A stretch of DNA of 64,000 nt from Oegoconia quadripuncta (Eukaryota; Arthropoda; Insecta; Lepidoptera; Autostichidae), in assembly GCA_949316235.1 (NCBI GenBank), contig OX438744.1, forward strand, positions 1,674,001 to 1,738,000, in the 5' to 3' direction. Numbering within the stretch: position 1 is the stretch's first letter; every line of letters starts with the position of its first letter. The notes under the pieces are model-generated. The model ran no database searches. It had not been told where the DNA came from and was given only the letters and a program-made list of their open reading frames with translations. A program made the position numbers and the translations under genes. This document shows, one piece after another, positions 58,901 to 63,440 of the stretch.

Positions 58901-61900
58901 TACAATCTAAAGTGTACAGTCCACCACTAATCGAACCATGCAAAATTGGCGCACCTGCTTTACATGAAAAATCATCAGAATCATAAAACCAACATCCTTT
59001 TTTATCAAAAATTACAGTATAACCTCTATCTACAACCATCTTTACAGAAAACAAATTAGCTTTTAAATCGGGAACATAAGCAACATCGCCGATTTTGTTA
59101 ATGACTTTACTCTTAGTACATATCAATACGTCACCTACACCAGTACAGTTTATTTCTTCGCCATTGGCAACCGTAACCTTACCGGAATCATGCGGCTTAA
59201 TAAAAGTCATCCAATCTGTCCTTGATGTCATATGTCTGGTAGCACCAGAGTCGATTACCCATTTGTTCATCTGCGAACTTTGAGTTTCACTTAAAGCTTG
59301 AGCGCTGAACACGGCAGATTCCTTTGACCTTTTATCTTTGGAGTTTGCCTTCTTGTGTGGGCAATCTGGGCGCTTATGCCCTGGCTCTTTGCAATCGTAA
59401 CAGATGACAGGTTTCTTTTTATTGGACTTCCCTGGACGAATATTCGTCCTCAAAGCTGAGACAGGTTCTGTATCACGAGACATCTCATTTAAAAGCTTCG
59501 TTTTCACCAATTCTGAGGTAATATCAACATTGCTGTTTTCTAATCCCATTATTAATGGTTCATACTTATCTGTAAGACCGCCTAATAATATCGCAGCAAT
59601 GGAAGCATCGTCAATCTTCTTTCCGATATCCGACAGATCCTGAGTTGTAGTAAGTACAGCGTTAATATACGACTCCATATTATTAAAGTCTACTAGATTC
59701 AATCTGTACAGTCTCCTTTCAAGTGCAAGCCTTCGACCCATACCTCGATCCTCATAAGCATTTTTCAAGGCAGACCAAGCATCTTTTGCTGATGAGCAGC
59801 TACGCACATGAGTAATAGCAGGGCCATCTAACGTTAGACATATCTTAGATAAAGCTTTACGATCATTACGTGCTTTTATAGCTAAGGTAGTGGTATCACC
59901 TTCAGGGTAGCCATCGATTGTTTCCCAAAGATCCTCGTGCAACAAAAGATTTCTCATTTTAAATTTCCAAGTCGTGTAACCTTCTCTGCCGCATAATTGT
60001 ATTGAACTAGGAAGATTCGTACTGTGACTCGGTTGAGAAAACTTTTGGCATGCACTGACAGTTCGGTTTACACCATTACCAATCGAATTATTATTGGCCA
60101 TTGTGTATAAAATACAATTACACCACTAAATAATTATAACACGGCACTGAATACTAAGAAACTTAATAAAATTACAGAGTTTTCGTGCTGATAACGTGTT
60201 AGAAAAATAAACATGCCTATGCTGTAGGACGTTTTGTTTATTAGTGACAAAATTGACAAACAGTAACTATGTAAATATATAAACAACAGTTCAAATATAG
60301 AAAAGGGCACCAGCCAGTAACTTCAACATTATCTTTCCTTGTTAAGGCTTTGTTTATGAGAAATAAGCTATTTATTTGAATCGCAGCACCGTTCACTGTT
60401 ATTTTGTGGGGTGTTCGCTGGGTCAAATAAAGTTCTCGTATTTTGCGTAAAATTATAAAGTCTAATCAGTATTGTGCTTTGTAAAATGTATATTCTCCTT
60501 TTGTGCAATAAATTGTATTTGTATTGTATAAAAATAGTGCGTTATGGTTGTAGGTATCCCCAATGATAACTATGCTGTGCGACATGCTGTACGAGTCGGA
60601 GTTCGAGTCCCAGATGTGGATGCTCTACAACAGCTGTAAACAGCTGATGGCTGTCGGTGACGCTTATCCCTCCAAGGTGAGGTGTATTATTAATTTCTAT
60701 ACAAACGATCCAACACTTTGCGATTGTACATGTCTCATGTAAGCGTGATTAGCTCGGATAATGTCTATAATATAGTATGATTCAACCGCCCCCGTGGCTC
60801 AATGTAAACAACATTGGGTTTACGATTCGGAGGTCGCGGGTTCGATCCCCAGCGGGGTACATGTTTAAGTACTCGGTTTGGTTGGTGGTAGGGCATTTTA
60901 AATGTCCGCCTGGCTAGCTACCACCATCTTATCTAAATCTGCCGCCAAGCAGCAATGTTAATAGCATTGTCGTGTTCCGGTTGTCAGAGATAAGATAGCC
61001 AGTCCCCCAAATGTGTTGGGGTTTCCGGGTCAGTACGCTCCCATCTTCGACCTCATCTTCACTTAACATCAGGTGTGATTGAGGTCAAGTACCAACCCGT
61101 TATGCATTAAAAAAAAAATGATCATTTTTTTTATGGAAAGTGACGATGTGGTCGGAGATGAAGCACGCGAGCTCAGTAGATGCCTATTCACTCTGCTCTT
61201 GAAGATCCCAAGGTTGTAGGATTCAGGAAAGACTGACGCCGGGAGGGAGTTCCGTGCCTTGGCTGTTCGGATGATGAATGAAGAATCGAACTTCTTAGTG
61301 CGAATGTTCGGTATATTAACTATATACGGGTGGAATCCCTCCCCACGCCTAGTGGTCCGAAGATGTATGTCATGTAATCATGTATGTGAAAATAATGTTA
61401 TTATCTAATATTATAATGCGAAAGTTTGGATGTTTGTTTGTTTGTTGATCAATCACGGCGAAACGGATGGACGGATTTGGATTAAATTTGATATATAGGT
61501 AGAATATAGCCCGGATTGAAACATAGGATATTTTTTATCCCGATAAAGTGAGTTGTTCCCGCGGGATGAACAAATTTCCGCTAATAACGTTGTTCTACGC
61601 AGGCGAAGCCTCGTTGAAATACCGAACATTCACACTAAGCAACCGCCTATTTAACCGCCTCCGTGGCTCAATGTAAACGACATTGGATTTACGATTCGAA
61701 GGTCGCGGGTTCGATCACCAGCGGGGTTTGTTTAAGTACTCGGTTTGGTTGGTGGTAGGGCATTTTAAATGTCTGGTTGCCTAGCTACCACCATCTTATC
61801 TAAATCTGCCGCCAAACAGCAATGTTGTGTTCCGGTTGTCAGAGATAACATAGCCAGTCCCCCAAATGTGTTGGGTTTCTGGGTCAGTACGATTCCACCT

Positions 61901-62267
61901 TCGAACTCATCTTCACTCAACATCAGGTGCGATTGAGGTCAAGTATCAACCCGTTGTGCATAAAAAAAAAGTATTTTGATTCTCGCATATATAATGTGAA
62001 CTGCCAAGTTATTGATGGAACTCCCTATCAATGTTAGTTTCCTTAAATCAGTATTTACTAAAAAAATTCAATGCGTAGTAGTAAAACGACTAAAATACTA
62101 TATGCTTTCAGTATTCAGTGAAGCTAGAGAAAGGCGACTACACACTGAGGCTGAACATTCGTCATGACAACAAGGCCTTACTAGAGAAGCTACAAGAACT
62201 GCCGGCTTCAATTCAACAGCGTCTGCCTCAGCCGATCACCCTGGATGTGTACTGCTCACAACCGCAG
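28003..62267 (+). CDS. TPP2: Tripeptidyl-peptidase II, 18 exons, 3' end outside the window
   Basis: TPP II is a giant cytosolic subtilisin-type (S8) exopeptidase that removes N-terminal tripeptides downstream of the proteasome. Joining the 18 exons listed below gives 2847 nt = 949 codons, every junction GT/AG and phase-consistent. Subtilase residues: Asp44 ([10 protein letters not shown]), His269 ([12 protein letters not shown]), oxyanion Asn371 (SAGNHGP), Ser459 ([10 protein letters not shown]). The N-terminus ([18 protein letters not shown]) starts as in the mammalian enzyme, which has about 1250 residues, so the last quarter is missing on the right. The beta-rich central region continues through [11 protein letters not shown] and [10 protein letters not shown]. 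Exons are GC-rich against AT-rich, repeat-filled introns. The Met at 28003 is preferred over an in-frame one at 27871 because family homology begins there. Confidence 0.93.
28253..28384 (+). CDS. TPP2: TPP2 exon 2
   Basis: 44 codons after acceptor ggttttag; [17 protein letters not shown] and [14 protein letters not shown]. Donor gtaagt; phase 0 to phase 0. Confidence 0.9.
28971..29157 (+). CDS. TPP2: TPP2 exon 3
   Basis: [19 protein letters not shown] and [15 protein letters not shown] match the family. Acceptor tcgctcag, donor gtgagt; ends with one base of a codon. Confidence 0.92.
29295..29424 (+). mobile_element. LINE 3'-end fragment, family Z (TPP2 intron 3)
   Basis: ctgcctggaagagatcgctg, ttagcgataaggccgcc, tgtgcaataaagagtgtttg followed by (attg)n. 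Confidence 0.7.
29499..29649 (+). CDS. TPP2: TPP2 exon 4
   Basis: [20 protein letters not shown] and [16 protein letters not shown]. Acceptor acatcag, donor gtaagt; ends in phase 2. Confidence 0.92.
29925..30088 (+). CDS. TPP2: TPP2 exon 5
   Basis: (R)[20 protein letters not shown] and [17 protein letters not shown]. Acceptor tttttaag, donor gtgagt; ends in phase 1. Confidence 0.9.
30414..30657 (+). CDS. TPP2: TPP2 exon 6
   Basis: Carries the catalytic His ([20 protein letters not shown]) and [27 protein letters not shown]. Acceptor cttccag, donor gtatgt; ends in phase 2. Confidence 0.93.
31391..32043 (-). mobile_element. RTE-type LINE, 5'-truncated with an inverted 5' segment
   Basis: Flanked by the 17-bp duplication attggtgggtttgggtt (31374-31390 and 32044-32060). 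On -, 31450-31935 is an open frame for the reverse transcriptase C-terminus ([56 protein letters not shown]). An A-rich tail on - lies at the left end. The segment 31972-32043, on the opposite strand, encodes [18 protein letters not shown], the part that normally lies just upstream in such enzymes. A (TA)n run marks the inversion joint. Confidence 0.82.
31943..31972. repeat. (TA)n microsatellite
   Basis: About 14 TA units at the inversion junction of the LINE. Confidence 0.85.
32799..32929 (+). CDS. TPP2: TPP2 exon 7
   Basis: Carries the oxyanion Asn: [20 protein letters not shown]. Acceptor cttcgcag, donor gtgagt; phase 2 in, phase 1 out. Confidence 0.93.
33269..33686. mobile_element. Mariner-type MITE (ACAGGG ends, TA target)
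   Basis: Left end tatacagggcgtccca, right end ttacaccctgtata; TA on both sides. The interior 33568-33650 (cgaagttgcccccatagtaa) is related to the arm of the MITE at 13696-13956. Confidence 0.6.
34337..34499 (+). CDS. TPP2: TPP2 exon 8 (to first donor)
   Basis: [40 protein letters not shown] and PGGAVASVA(R) fit the subtilase core between the oxyanion Asn and the catalytic Ser. Acceptor cctttag, first donor cag/gtcagc at 34500, ends in phase 2 as exon 9 requires. The last 78 bases plus the donor are repeated three more times downstream. Confidence 0.88.
34422..34864 (+). repeat. Four tandem copies of the exon 8 end plus donor and C-rich intron start
   Basis: 78-bp exon-end copies start at 34422, 34544, 34665 and 34787 (units of 122, 121 and 122 bp). 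They are separated by about 44 bp of C-rich DNA ending acacag. The copies look near-identical. Donors follow at 34500, 34622, 34743 and 34865. Confidence 0.92.
35028..35260 (+). mobile_element. LINE-X 3' end (TPP2 intron 8)
   Basis: aggtatggaactcactgccc, gaataggcatttactgggtg, caggtgagattgtggccaaa and a long A-run. Confidence 0.75.
35422..35492 (+). CDS. TPP2: TPP2 exon 9
   Basis: (R)[20 protein letters not shown] carries the catalytic Ser. Acceptor acattacag, donor gtcagt; phase 2 in, phase 1 out. Confidence 0.92.
35579..36112. repeat. (GACATA)n hexanucleotide satellite
   Basis: About 530 bp of the 6-bp unit gacata with variants gacatg and ggcata, interspersed gacagacatag steps and a higher-order pattern. 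Starts 87 bp after exon 9. The open frames across it are artefacts of the repeat. Confidence 0.95.
36800..37213 (+). mobile_element. LINE-X, longest C-terminal copy
   Basis: Open frame 36805-37158 reads [40 protein letters not shown] and [20 protein letters not shown], the conserved C-terminus of non-LTR reverse transcriptases, then the 3' UTR tail caggtgagattgtggtcaaa and poly(A). Severely 5'-truncated. Confidence 0.78.
37575..37790 (+). mobile_element. LINE 3' fragment (Jockey/Daphne-like)
   Basis: KHIIKYQTI and [12 protein letters not shown] residues, then tttaaaagagcaacccttcg, cttgttcttctctggg, shared with 43840-43900. Confidence 0.55.
37858..37997 (+). CDS. TPP2: TPP2 exon 10
   Basis: (A)[42 protein letters not shown]. 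Acceptor tttccag, donor gtatgt; phase 1 in, phase 0 out. Confidence 0.93.
38195..38428 (-). repeat. SINE-C, most complete copy
   Basis: On - the head reads cggtagctcagcggttaaga (A-box-like), the body ttatgtgcatttatccaact, and the 3' part ccaacccgcattgggccagc. Confidence 0.75.
38738..38965 (+). repeat. SINE-B copy
   Basis: ggtcgcgggttcgaatcccg (B box), tggatgttttcatttataat, acaacacaagcctatggttg and tccaaggatatttatttatt. Confidence 0.82.
39060..39265 (+). repeat. Dispersed repeat ending in a T-rich run
   Basis: ccccatccaaatccgttcac, gccacagaccgacaaacgac and cacccctcttttttttgcgt have the look of a common moth intronic repeat. Confidence 0.4.
39366..39440 (-). repeat. tRNA-like SINE-B head
   Basis: On -: acctgtttagtgtagtggtt, agcaaccgcgac, gcggattcgaatccgc. 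The A and B boxes and the matching 3' stem resemble a tRNA, but there is no clean acceptor/anticodon fold, so it is scored as a SINE head. Confidence 0.55.
39457..39786 (-). repeat. SINE-A, full copy
   Basis: tacttgacctcaatcacacc (tail), body and head gagccacggaggcg at the right end. Confidence 0.88.
39856..40033 (+). CDS. TPP2: TPP2 exon 11
   Basis: [20 protein letters not shown] and [18 protein letters not shown]. Acceptor ctcgcag, donor gtgaga; phase 0 in, phase 1 out. Confidence 0.9.
40279..40567 (+). repeat. SINE-A copy with damaged head
   Basis: Starts within the tRNA-like part (cattgggtttatgatt..ccagcggggtac), then body and tail to an A-run. Confidence 0.8.
41148..41440 (+). repeat. 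5S-rRNA-derived SINE
   Basis: 41156-41212 (ttcgattagcgaagttaagc, aatgtctggtgcggtcagtc, cttgtatgggcgaccac) matches the second half of animal 5S rRNA, which holds the internal polymerase III control region. An unrelated body follows (gtgcttcggaggacacgac, cacacggcccgtgttgtgga, ggcttgccccaacagtgggg) ending aaggctgttgatat. Part of the body recurs inverted at 26790-26905. Confidence 0.72.
41646..42928. mobile_element. TIR DNA transposon containing a minisatellite
   Basis: Left end aacggaaagggtatatcaag and right end cttgatatacccttttcgtt form inverted repeats of about 25 bp. The interior has no transposase frame but holds the 44-bp minisatellite and a partly duplicated region (ctcaagcgcaggttgtgaca twice; accctctaatagagctttag and accctctattagatctttag). 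Confidence 0.68.
41698..42378 (+). repeat. 44-bp minisatellite, about 15 units
   Basis: Unit cgcgtctgttatcagaccaa, tcgcaattac(ag)tatctta, tttag. Some units lack the ag dinucleotide (42 bp). The first unit is the most diverged at the left edge and the last two at the right edge, while central units look identical. Confidence 0.95.
43385..43995 (+). mobile_element. LINE C-terminal fragment (Jockey/Daphne-like)
   Basis: [30 protein letters not shown] and, after small frame changes, [14 protein letters not shown]: the C-terminus of a non-LTR reverse transcriptase, then a 3' UTR ending in (ttgat)n. Confidence 0.65.
44212..44812 (+). mobile_element. LINE-X copy, uninterrupted paralog of 2286-4452
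   Basis: Colinear with the sulfite oxidase intron copy but lacking both the hAT-like element and the solo LTR. Ends in the usual 3' tail (cagctgagattatggtcaaa). Confidence 0.72.
45078..45243 (+). CDS. TPP2: TPP2 exon 12
   Basis: (D)[54 protein letters not shown](R). Acceptor gcgttgcag, donor gtcagt; phase 1 in, phase 2 out. Very GC-rich. Confidence 0.92.
46000..46166 (+). CDS. TPP2: TPP2 exon 13
   Basis: (S)[20 protein letters not shown] and [18 protein letters not shown]. Acceptor ttcccag, donor gtaatt; phase 2 in, phase 1 out. Confidence 0.92.
46186..46452 (+). repeat. SINE-A copy, 3'-truncated
   Basis: gcctccgtggctcaatgtaa (A box) starts 20 bp after the donor of exon 13; the body is recognisable, and the 3' tail stops at catctttacttaataaaaaa. 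Confidence 0.82.
46610..46750 (+). repeat. SINE-B 3' half
   Basis: gagatggatgttttcattta, ccacaacacaagcctatagt, gtctaaggatatttatttat. Confidence 0.75.
47105..47945 (-). mobile_element. LINE C-terminal fragment (Jockey/Daphne-like)
   Basis: Open frame on - from 47937 to 47449: [54 protein letters not shown], then the 3' region ending in repeated attgatt units at the left. These are conserved C-terminal motifs of non-LTR reverse transcriptases; the catalytic RT domain is missing (5' truncation). Confidence 0.75.
48367..48545 (+). CDS. TPP2: TPP2 exon 14
   Basis: (A)[20 protein letters not shown] and [20 protein letters not shown]. Acceptor attccatag, donor gtaagt; phase 1 in, phase 0 out. Confidence 0.9.
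48937..49022 (+). repeat. Two tandem copies of a 44-bp unit
   Basis: cataattatcgagatattct, ttgcattaaacacagatgtc repeated exactly once, a recent duplication. Confidence 0.9.
49085..49225 (+). repeat. SINE-C 3' part
   Basis: aacccgcattgggacagcgt, ctgcagtgggatgttcacgg, ending in (gat)n. Confidence 0.65.
49325..49402 (+). repeat. SINE-A 3' fragment
   Basis: cttcgacctcatgttcactt, catcaggtgtgattgaggtc, then an A-run. Confidence 0.75.
49504..49721 (+). CDS. TPP2: TPP2 exon 15
   Basis: [30 protein letters not shown] and [17 protein letters not shown](R). Acceptor cgttccag, donor gtgagt; phase 0 in, phase 2 out. Confidence 0.93.
49943..50008 (+). pseudogene. TPP2: Decayed duplicate of the end of TPP2 exon 15
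   Basis: Reads [20 protein letters not shown] then stop, paralleling [20 protein letters not shown] of exon 15. Another weaker echo (gcgactctcgaagatcctca, then agggaagtactagggataca) lies at 49844-49900, matching the exon end plus intron start. This suggests an old tandem duplication of about 150 bp. Confidence 0.65.
50228..50556 (+). repeat. SINE-A, full copy
   Basis: ccgcctccgtggctcaatgt, gggttcgatcccagc, complete body and tail to an A-run. Confidence 0.88.
50740..50975 (+). repeat. SINE-B copy
   Basis: ggttgcggattcgaatcccg (B box), body and gtctaaggatatttatttat tail. Confidence 0.83.
51225..51310 (+). repeat. SINE-B fragments joined head to head
   Basis: tataggcttgtgttgtgg, six bases, then ccacaacacaagcctata form a perfect 18-bp hairpin; the rest of the SINE-B tail follows in + orientation. 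Confidence 0.75.
51358..51469 (+). CDS. TPP2: TPP2 exon 16
   Basis: (R)[20 protein letters not shown] and [17 protein letters not shown]. Acceptor attattgcag, donor gtatat; phase 2 in, phase 0 out. Confidence 0.92.
51948..52266 (+). repeat. SINE-A, full copy
   Basis: ccgccttcgtggctctaatg, cgcgttcgatcctcagcggg, body and tail to an A-run. Confidence 0.85.
52320..52430 (+). repeat. Diverged SINE-B 3' half
   Basis: tctagtatccatagtacaag, gggactagatgattgg, atatttatttatttat, weakly matching the SINE-B body. Confidence 0.45.
52502..53010. mobile_element. Harbinger-like MITE, TAA target
   Basis: Left ggcccgtattaataaa, right tttattaatacaggcc, flanked by TAA (52499-52501, 53011-53013). No transposase. 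Stands 38 bp left of the Copia target site. Confidence 0.75.
53340..53555 (-). pseudogene. Separated C-terminal RNase H part of the Copia pol
   Basis: On -, the residues just left of the inserted transposon continue the RNase H domain ([41 protein letters not shown]) to a stop near 53337. The reading frame is offset relative to the upstream part, so pol is inactive here. Confidence 0.75.
54296..54376 (-). repeat. SINE-A 3' fragment within the DNA transposon
   Basis: gcacttgacctcaatcacgc, ctgatgttaagtgaggatga is the reversed SINE-A tail, with a T-run at its left end. Confidence 0.75.
55103..55219 (+). other. Short frame resembling a MADF/Myb-SANT start
   Basis: [20 protein letters not shown], 38 codons to TAA. 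W(S/T)NEE..LLLLE is how many insect MADF/SANT-type DNA-binding proteins of Harbinger elements begin. It may be the degenerate 5' end of an accessory transposon gene; weak. Confidence 0.25.
56361..60101 (-). CDS. Copia gag-pol polyprotein, 3'-truncated by an insertion
   Basis: 1246 residues on -. Order of parts: gag (about 35-230), CCHC knuckle ([14 protein letters not shown], 234-247), aspartic protease ([13 protein letters not shown], Asp284), pre-integrase zinc region (LWHRRLGHL, about 425), integrase with Asp488, Asp551 and Glu587 ([24 protein letters not shown]), reverse transcriptase ([16 protein letters not shown]), RNase H start ([19 protein letters not shown]). This PR-IN-RT-RH order defines Copia. 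The frame ends abnormally after SEITGKLNC because of the DNA transposon; the remaining RNase H codes lie at about 53340-53555. Confidence 0.9.
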   Translation of the reverse strand: MANNNSIGNGVNRTVSACQKFSQPSHSTNLPSSIQLCGREGYTTWKFKMRNLLLHEDLWETIDGYPEGDTTTLAIKARNDRKALSKICLTLDGPAITHVRSCSSAKDAWSALKNAYEDRGMGRRLALERRLYRLNLVDFNNMESYINAVLTTTQDLSDIGKKIDDASIAAILLGGLTDKYEPLIMGLENSNVDITSELVKTKLLNEMSRDTEPVSALRTNIRPGKSNKKKPVICYDCKEPGHKRPDCPHKKANSKDKRSKESAVFSAQALSETQSSQMNKWVIDSGATRHMTSRTDWMTFIKPHDSGKVTVANGEEINCTGVGDVLICTKSKVINKIGDVAYVPDLKANLFSVKMVVDRGYTVIFDKKGCWFYDSDDFSCKAGAPILHGSISGGLYTLDCTVKVPPKLTYNVTLGGATGVSQYRLWHRRLGHLCRFGMQSLKGQTIVNFNLVDKEPCITCIEAKQTRKFFKRASFTRATEPLELIHSDLCGPMSEVSFQGNRYALLFIDDFTRCIFIYFIASKAEVKTKFVFFQALVEKQTGAHIKTLRTDNGTEFVNKELTEYLRSQGIQHQTTAPYSPQSNGVAERTNRSIIEKARSLLAGSFSSKAYWQDAFEMAVYLKNRCPHRALNCKTPYEKWYGQKPDLNHLRVFGCKALVHIPSCSRRKLDIKAEELFFVGYSDDPNSYYFRNARFPRKVIKSRDVTFFEDCFLHANNTESNSIVPTELSTPIIFSSDADAPVLEETNVNDQCQIQVETPEAVSALGQPSETEEENSSIIMERRYPTRERNPPDFLSYQVSSSLVEPNEPTTYAEAINAVDAIKWRQAMANEYNSLQKLKTWRLVDRSGKKVIPCKWVFRLKRDAQGTIAKYKARLVAKGFNQVAGRDYYETFSPVVRMSSLRTLFALAVEMGLKSRHMDVDTAFLNGDLEEEVYMEQPPGFSINCEDKVCLLQKSLYGLKQAPRAWNKKLDQTLLSIGFSKTPSEPCVYKKLFGEELVIMAIFVDDIILFYDSDKTFDTVKSDLEKSFSLKDLGPLKYCLGLNITHNTNSLVLSQHTYIDKLLLKFGMQNCKPVSTPLQNTKLDVTSSDEITEVCSYPYQELVGSLIFLAVNTRPDIAFATSFLGQFSSKYNKSHWLAAKRVLQYLKGTINYSITYRKSGKPLYCYADADWANCTQTRRSYTGFYMELANGPVSWESKKQPTVALSSAEAEYMALTAATKESCYLRRFVSEITGKLNCVVIYKVLIY
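60455..60532 (+). mobile_element. LINE 3' fragment, family Z
   Basis: ttttgtgcaataaattgtat, ttgtattgtataaaa. Confidence 0.5.
60554..60676 (+). CDS. TPP2: TPP2 exon 17
   Basis: [20 protein letters not shown] and [20 protein letters not shown]. Acceptor tggttgtag, donor gtgagg; phase 0 both ends. It follows the 9-kb intron that carries the Copia nest. Confidence 0.93.
60785..61118 (+). repeat. SINE-A, best full-length copy
   Basis: cgtggctcaatgtaaacaac (A box), gcgggttcgatccccagcgg (B box), body to tgattgaggtcaagtacc and an A-run. Useful as the family reference. Confidence 0.9.
61133..61362 (-). mobile_element. LINE-X 3' end
   Basis: gaaagtgacgatgtggtcgg, ggatgatgaatgaagaatcg, atatacgggtggaatccctc: reverse of the 36800-37213 copy. 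Confidence 0.75.
61403..61622 (+). repeat. Dispersed repeat W, uninterrupted copy
   Basis: aaagtttggatgtttgtttg, cacggcgaaacggatggacg, gttctacgcaggcgaagcct. Confidence 0.65.
61651..61969 (+). repeat. SINE-A, full copy
   Basis: gcctccgtggctcaatgtaa, gcgggttcgatcaccagcgg, body with a small deletion, tail to an A-run. Confidence 0.87.
62112..62267 (+). CDS. TPP2: TPP2 exon 18 (last seen)
   Basis: [30 protein letters not shown] and [12 protein letters not shown]. Acceptor tgctttcag, donor gttagc; phase 0 both ends. Later exons lie beyond the right edge; none was recognised in 62268-64000. Confidence 0.92.
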
Positions 62268-62505
62268 GTTAGCCTTAGAATTATTTAACTTCATCGATAA
62301 TGTTGACCAATGAGAAAATGTCAAATTGCCGAGCGAGCGATGAGCCAACTAATCATATATAACGTAATTGACGAAAAAATCGACCGAATTACATAGTGGA
62401 ATTCCAGAGCCACATATATAACTTAAGTATCATTTTTCGCCCTCAATTTGGCTTGCAATGAATTCATTATCATAGTCTAATCCACAGCTAGATGCCTCTT
62501 CCAGG

Positions 62506-63245
62506 GTTCTCTGCCTTTTCGCCGAAAATTGTTTGGCCGATTATCACTTGCCAACAAACCTTTCGCAGAAATTTATTTCGTCGAATAATCATTTGCCAAC
62601 TTAACATACAGTTTTGCGTTATTTCCCAACCACACAGTTACCAACTGTATGTTTGGTCTGCTTTTTATAATGACACGTTTCAAAATGTCATTTTGCAAGT
62701 AGCAGAATGTTTTAGTTGGCGTAATATTCCTTTAGTTGTTTATTGTTTACCAAATGTTGAACTAAATAGGGTTTCTTTCTCTATGTATACATGTCAACCT
62801 AACAGAAGGGCTCGCTTTGCTTGTCCACCTCACTACCCTTCCAATCTAACCAACCGATGTCGGGGTGCCCCGAACTCCCGTGCTCGCTACACTCGCACCC
62901 GCCCTATAAACATTTTGTGTAGTACTTGCCTACGTTCATCTAAATTATTATTATTCCTTTTTAGAAGACAGTTCAGATCATTTTATCAATGTATGAAGAG
63001 GGAACTGTTACACTGACAAAACGTCATTCGTCTAATAGTTGTGTGGCCTAGTGAAATGTTTGACAAATGATAAATGTCCCAAACGTTTTGTGTCATTATA
63101 ATAATCAGCTTAACAATAATTCTACCAAATGAAACGTTGCCATTCAAACGTTTGCTGATCGTTAGTTGTCAAAGTGAAACATCGGCGAAACATTGGTTGG
63201 CAAGTGATAATCTGCCTAACAATTTTCCGCGAAAAGGCAGGATAC
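62506..63245. mobile_element. Long-TIR DNA element with an 11-bp target duplication
   Basis: gttctctgccttttcgccga, aaattgtttggc.gattatcacttgccaac at left and the inverse at right (ttggcaagtgataatctgcc, cgaaaaggcaggatac). cctcttccagg stands on both sides (62495-62505, 63246-63256). A 9-11 bp duplication with long TIRs is typical of Mutator-like elements; the family is inferred only. The open frame inside is not a recognisable protein. Confidence 0.72.
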
Positions 63246-63256
63246 CCTCTTCCAGG

Positions 63257-63440
63257 TTATGCCACTGAACCGTATCGTCGGTCCTGGAAATGCTCACTCG
63301 TCGCATTATCGAGCAGGTGGGCGTCCCATACCGTGCTTGCCGAGACGTGGCCATCCACTCCTGAAGTCGTTTCCCCCAATGCCATCGGTTCTTCACATGT
63401 GGGCAGTCCATTGCCACTTCGACTTACCAATTTCCTGGGC
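63257..63440 (-). mobile_element. RTE-type LINE C-terminal remnant
   Basis: On -, across a stop and frameshift: IGKSKWQWTAHM, KRLQEWMATSRQ, RTDDTVQWHNLEE, a decayed version of the K(W/R)WAGH...R.W.R tail seen at 31450. The DNA element at 62506 is inserted at its end. Confidence 0.5.

Larger units (their letters stand above)
53054..60328 (-). mobile_element. Copia LTR retrotransposon with identical LTRs
   Basis: 132-bp LTRs at 53054-53185 and 60197-60328 (tgttagaaaaataaacatgc ... cagtaacttcaaca) appear identical base for base. They are flanked by the 5-bp duplication TTATC (53049-53053, 60329-60333). A polypurine tract (on -, aagaggggtg) abuts the 3' LTR, and a primer-site region (on -, gttatcagcacg) abuts the 5' LTR. 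The gag-pol frame runs from 60101 leftward. The pol region is broken by a DNA transposon at 53556-56379. Confidence 0.9.

Noticed and set aside
57711..59643. Several plus-strand frames inside the Copia
   Set aside because: Shadows of the 1246-codon minus-strand gag-pol frame.
62492..63016. 174-codon open frame on +
   Set aside because: It begins in a target duplication and runs through the terminal repeat of the DNA element; no domain or codon bias suggests a protein.
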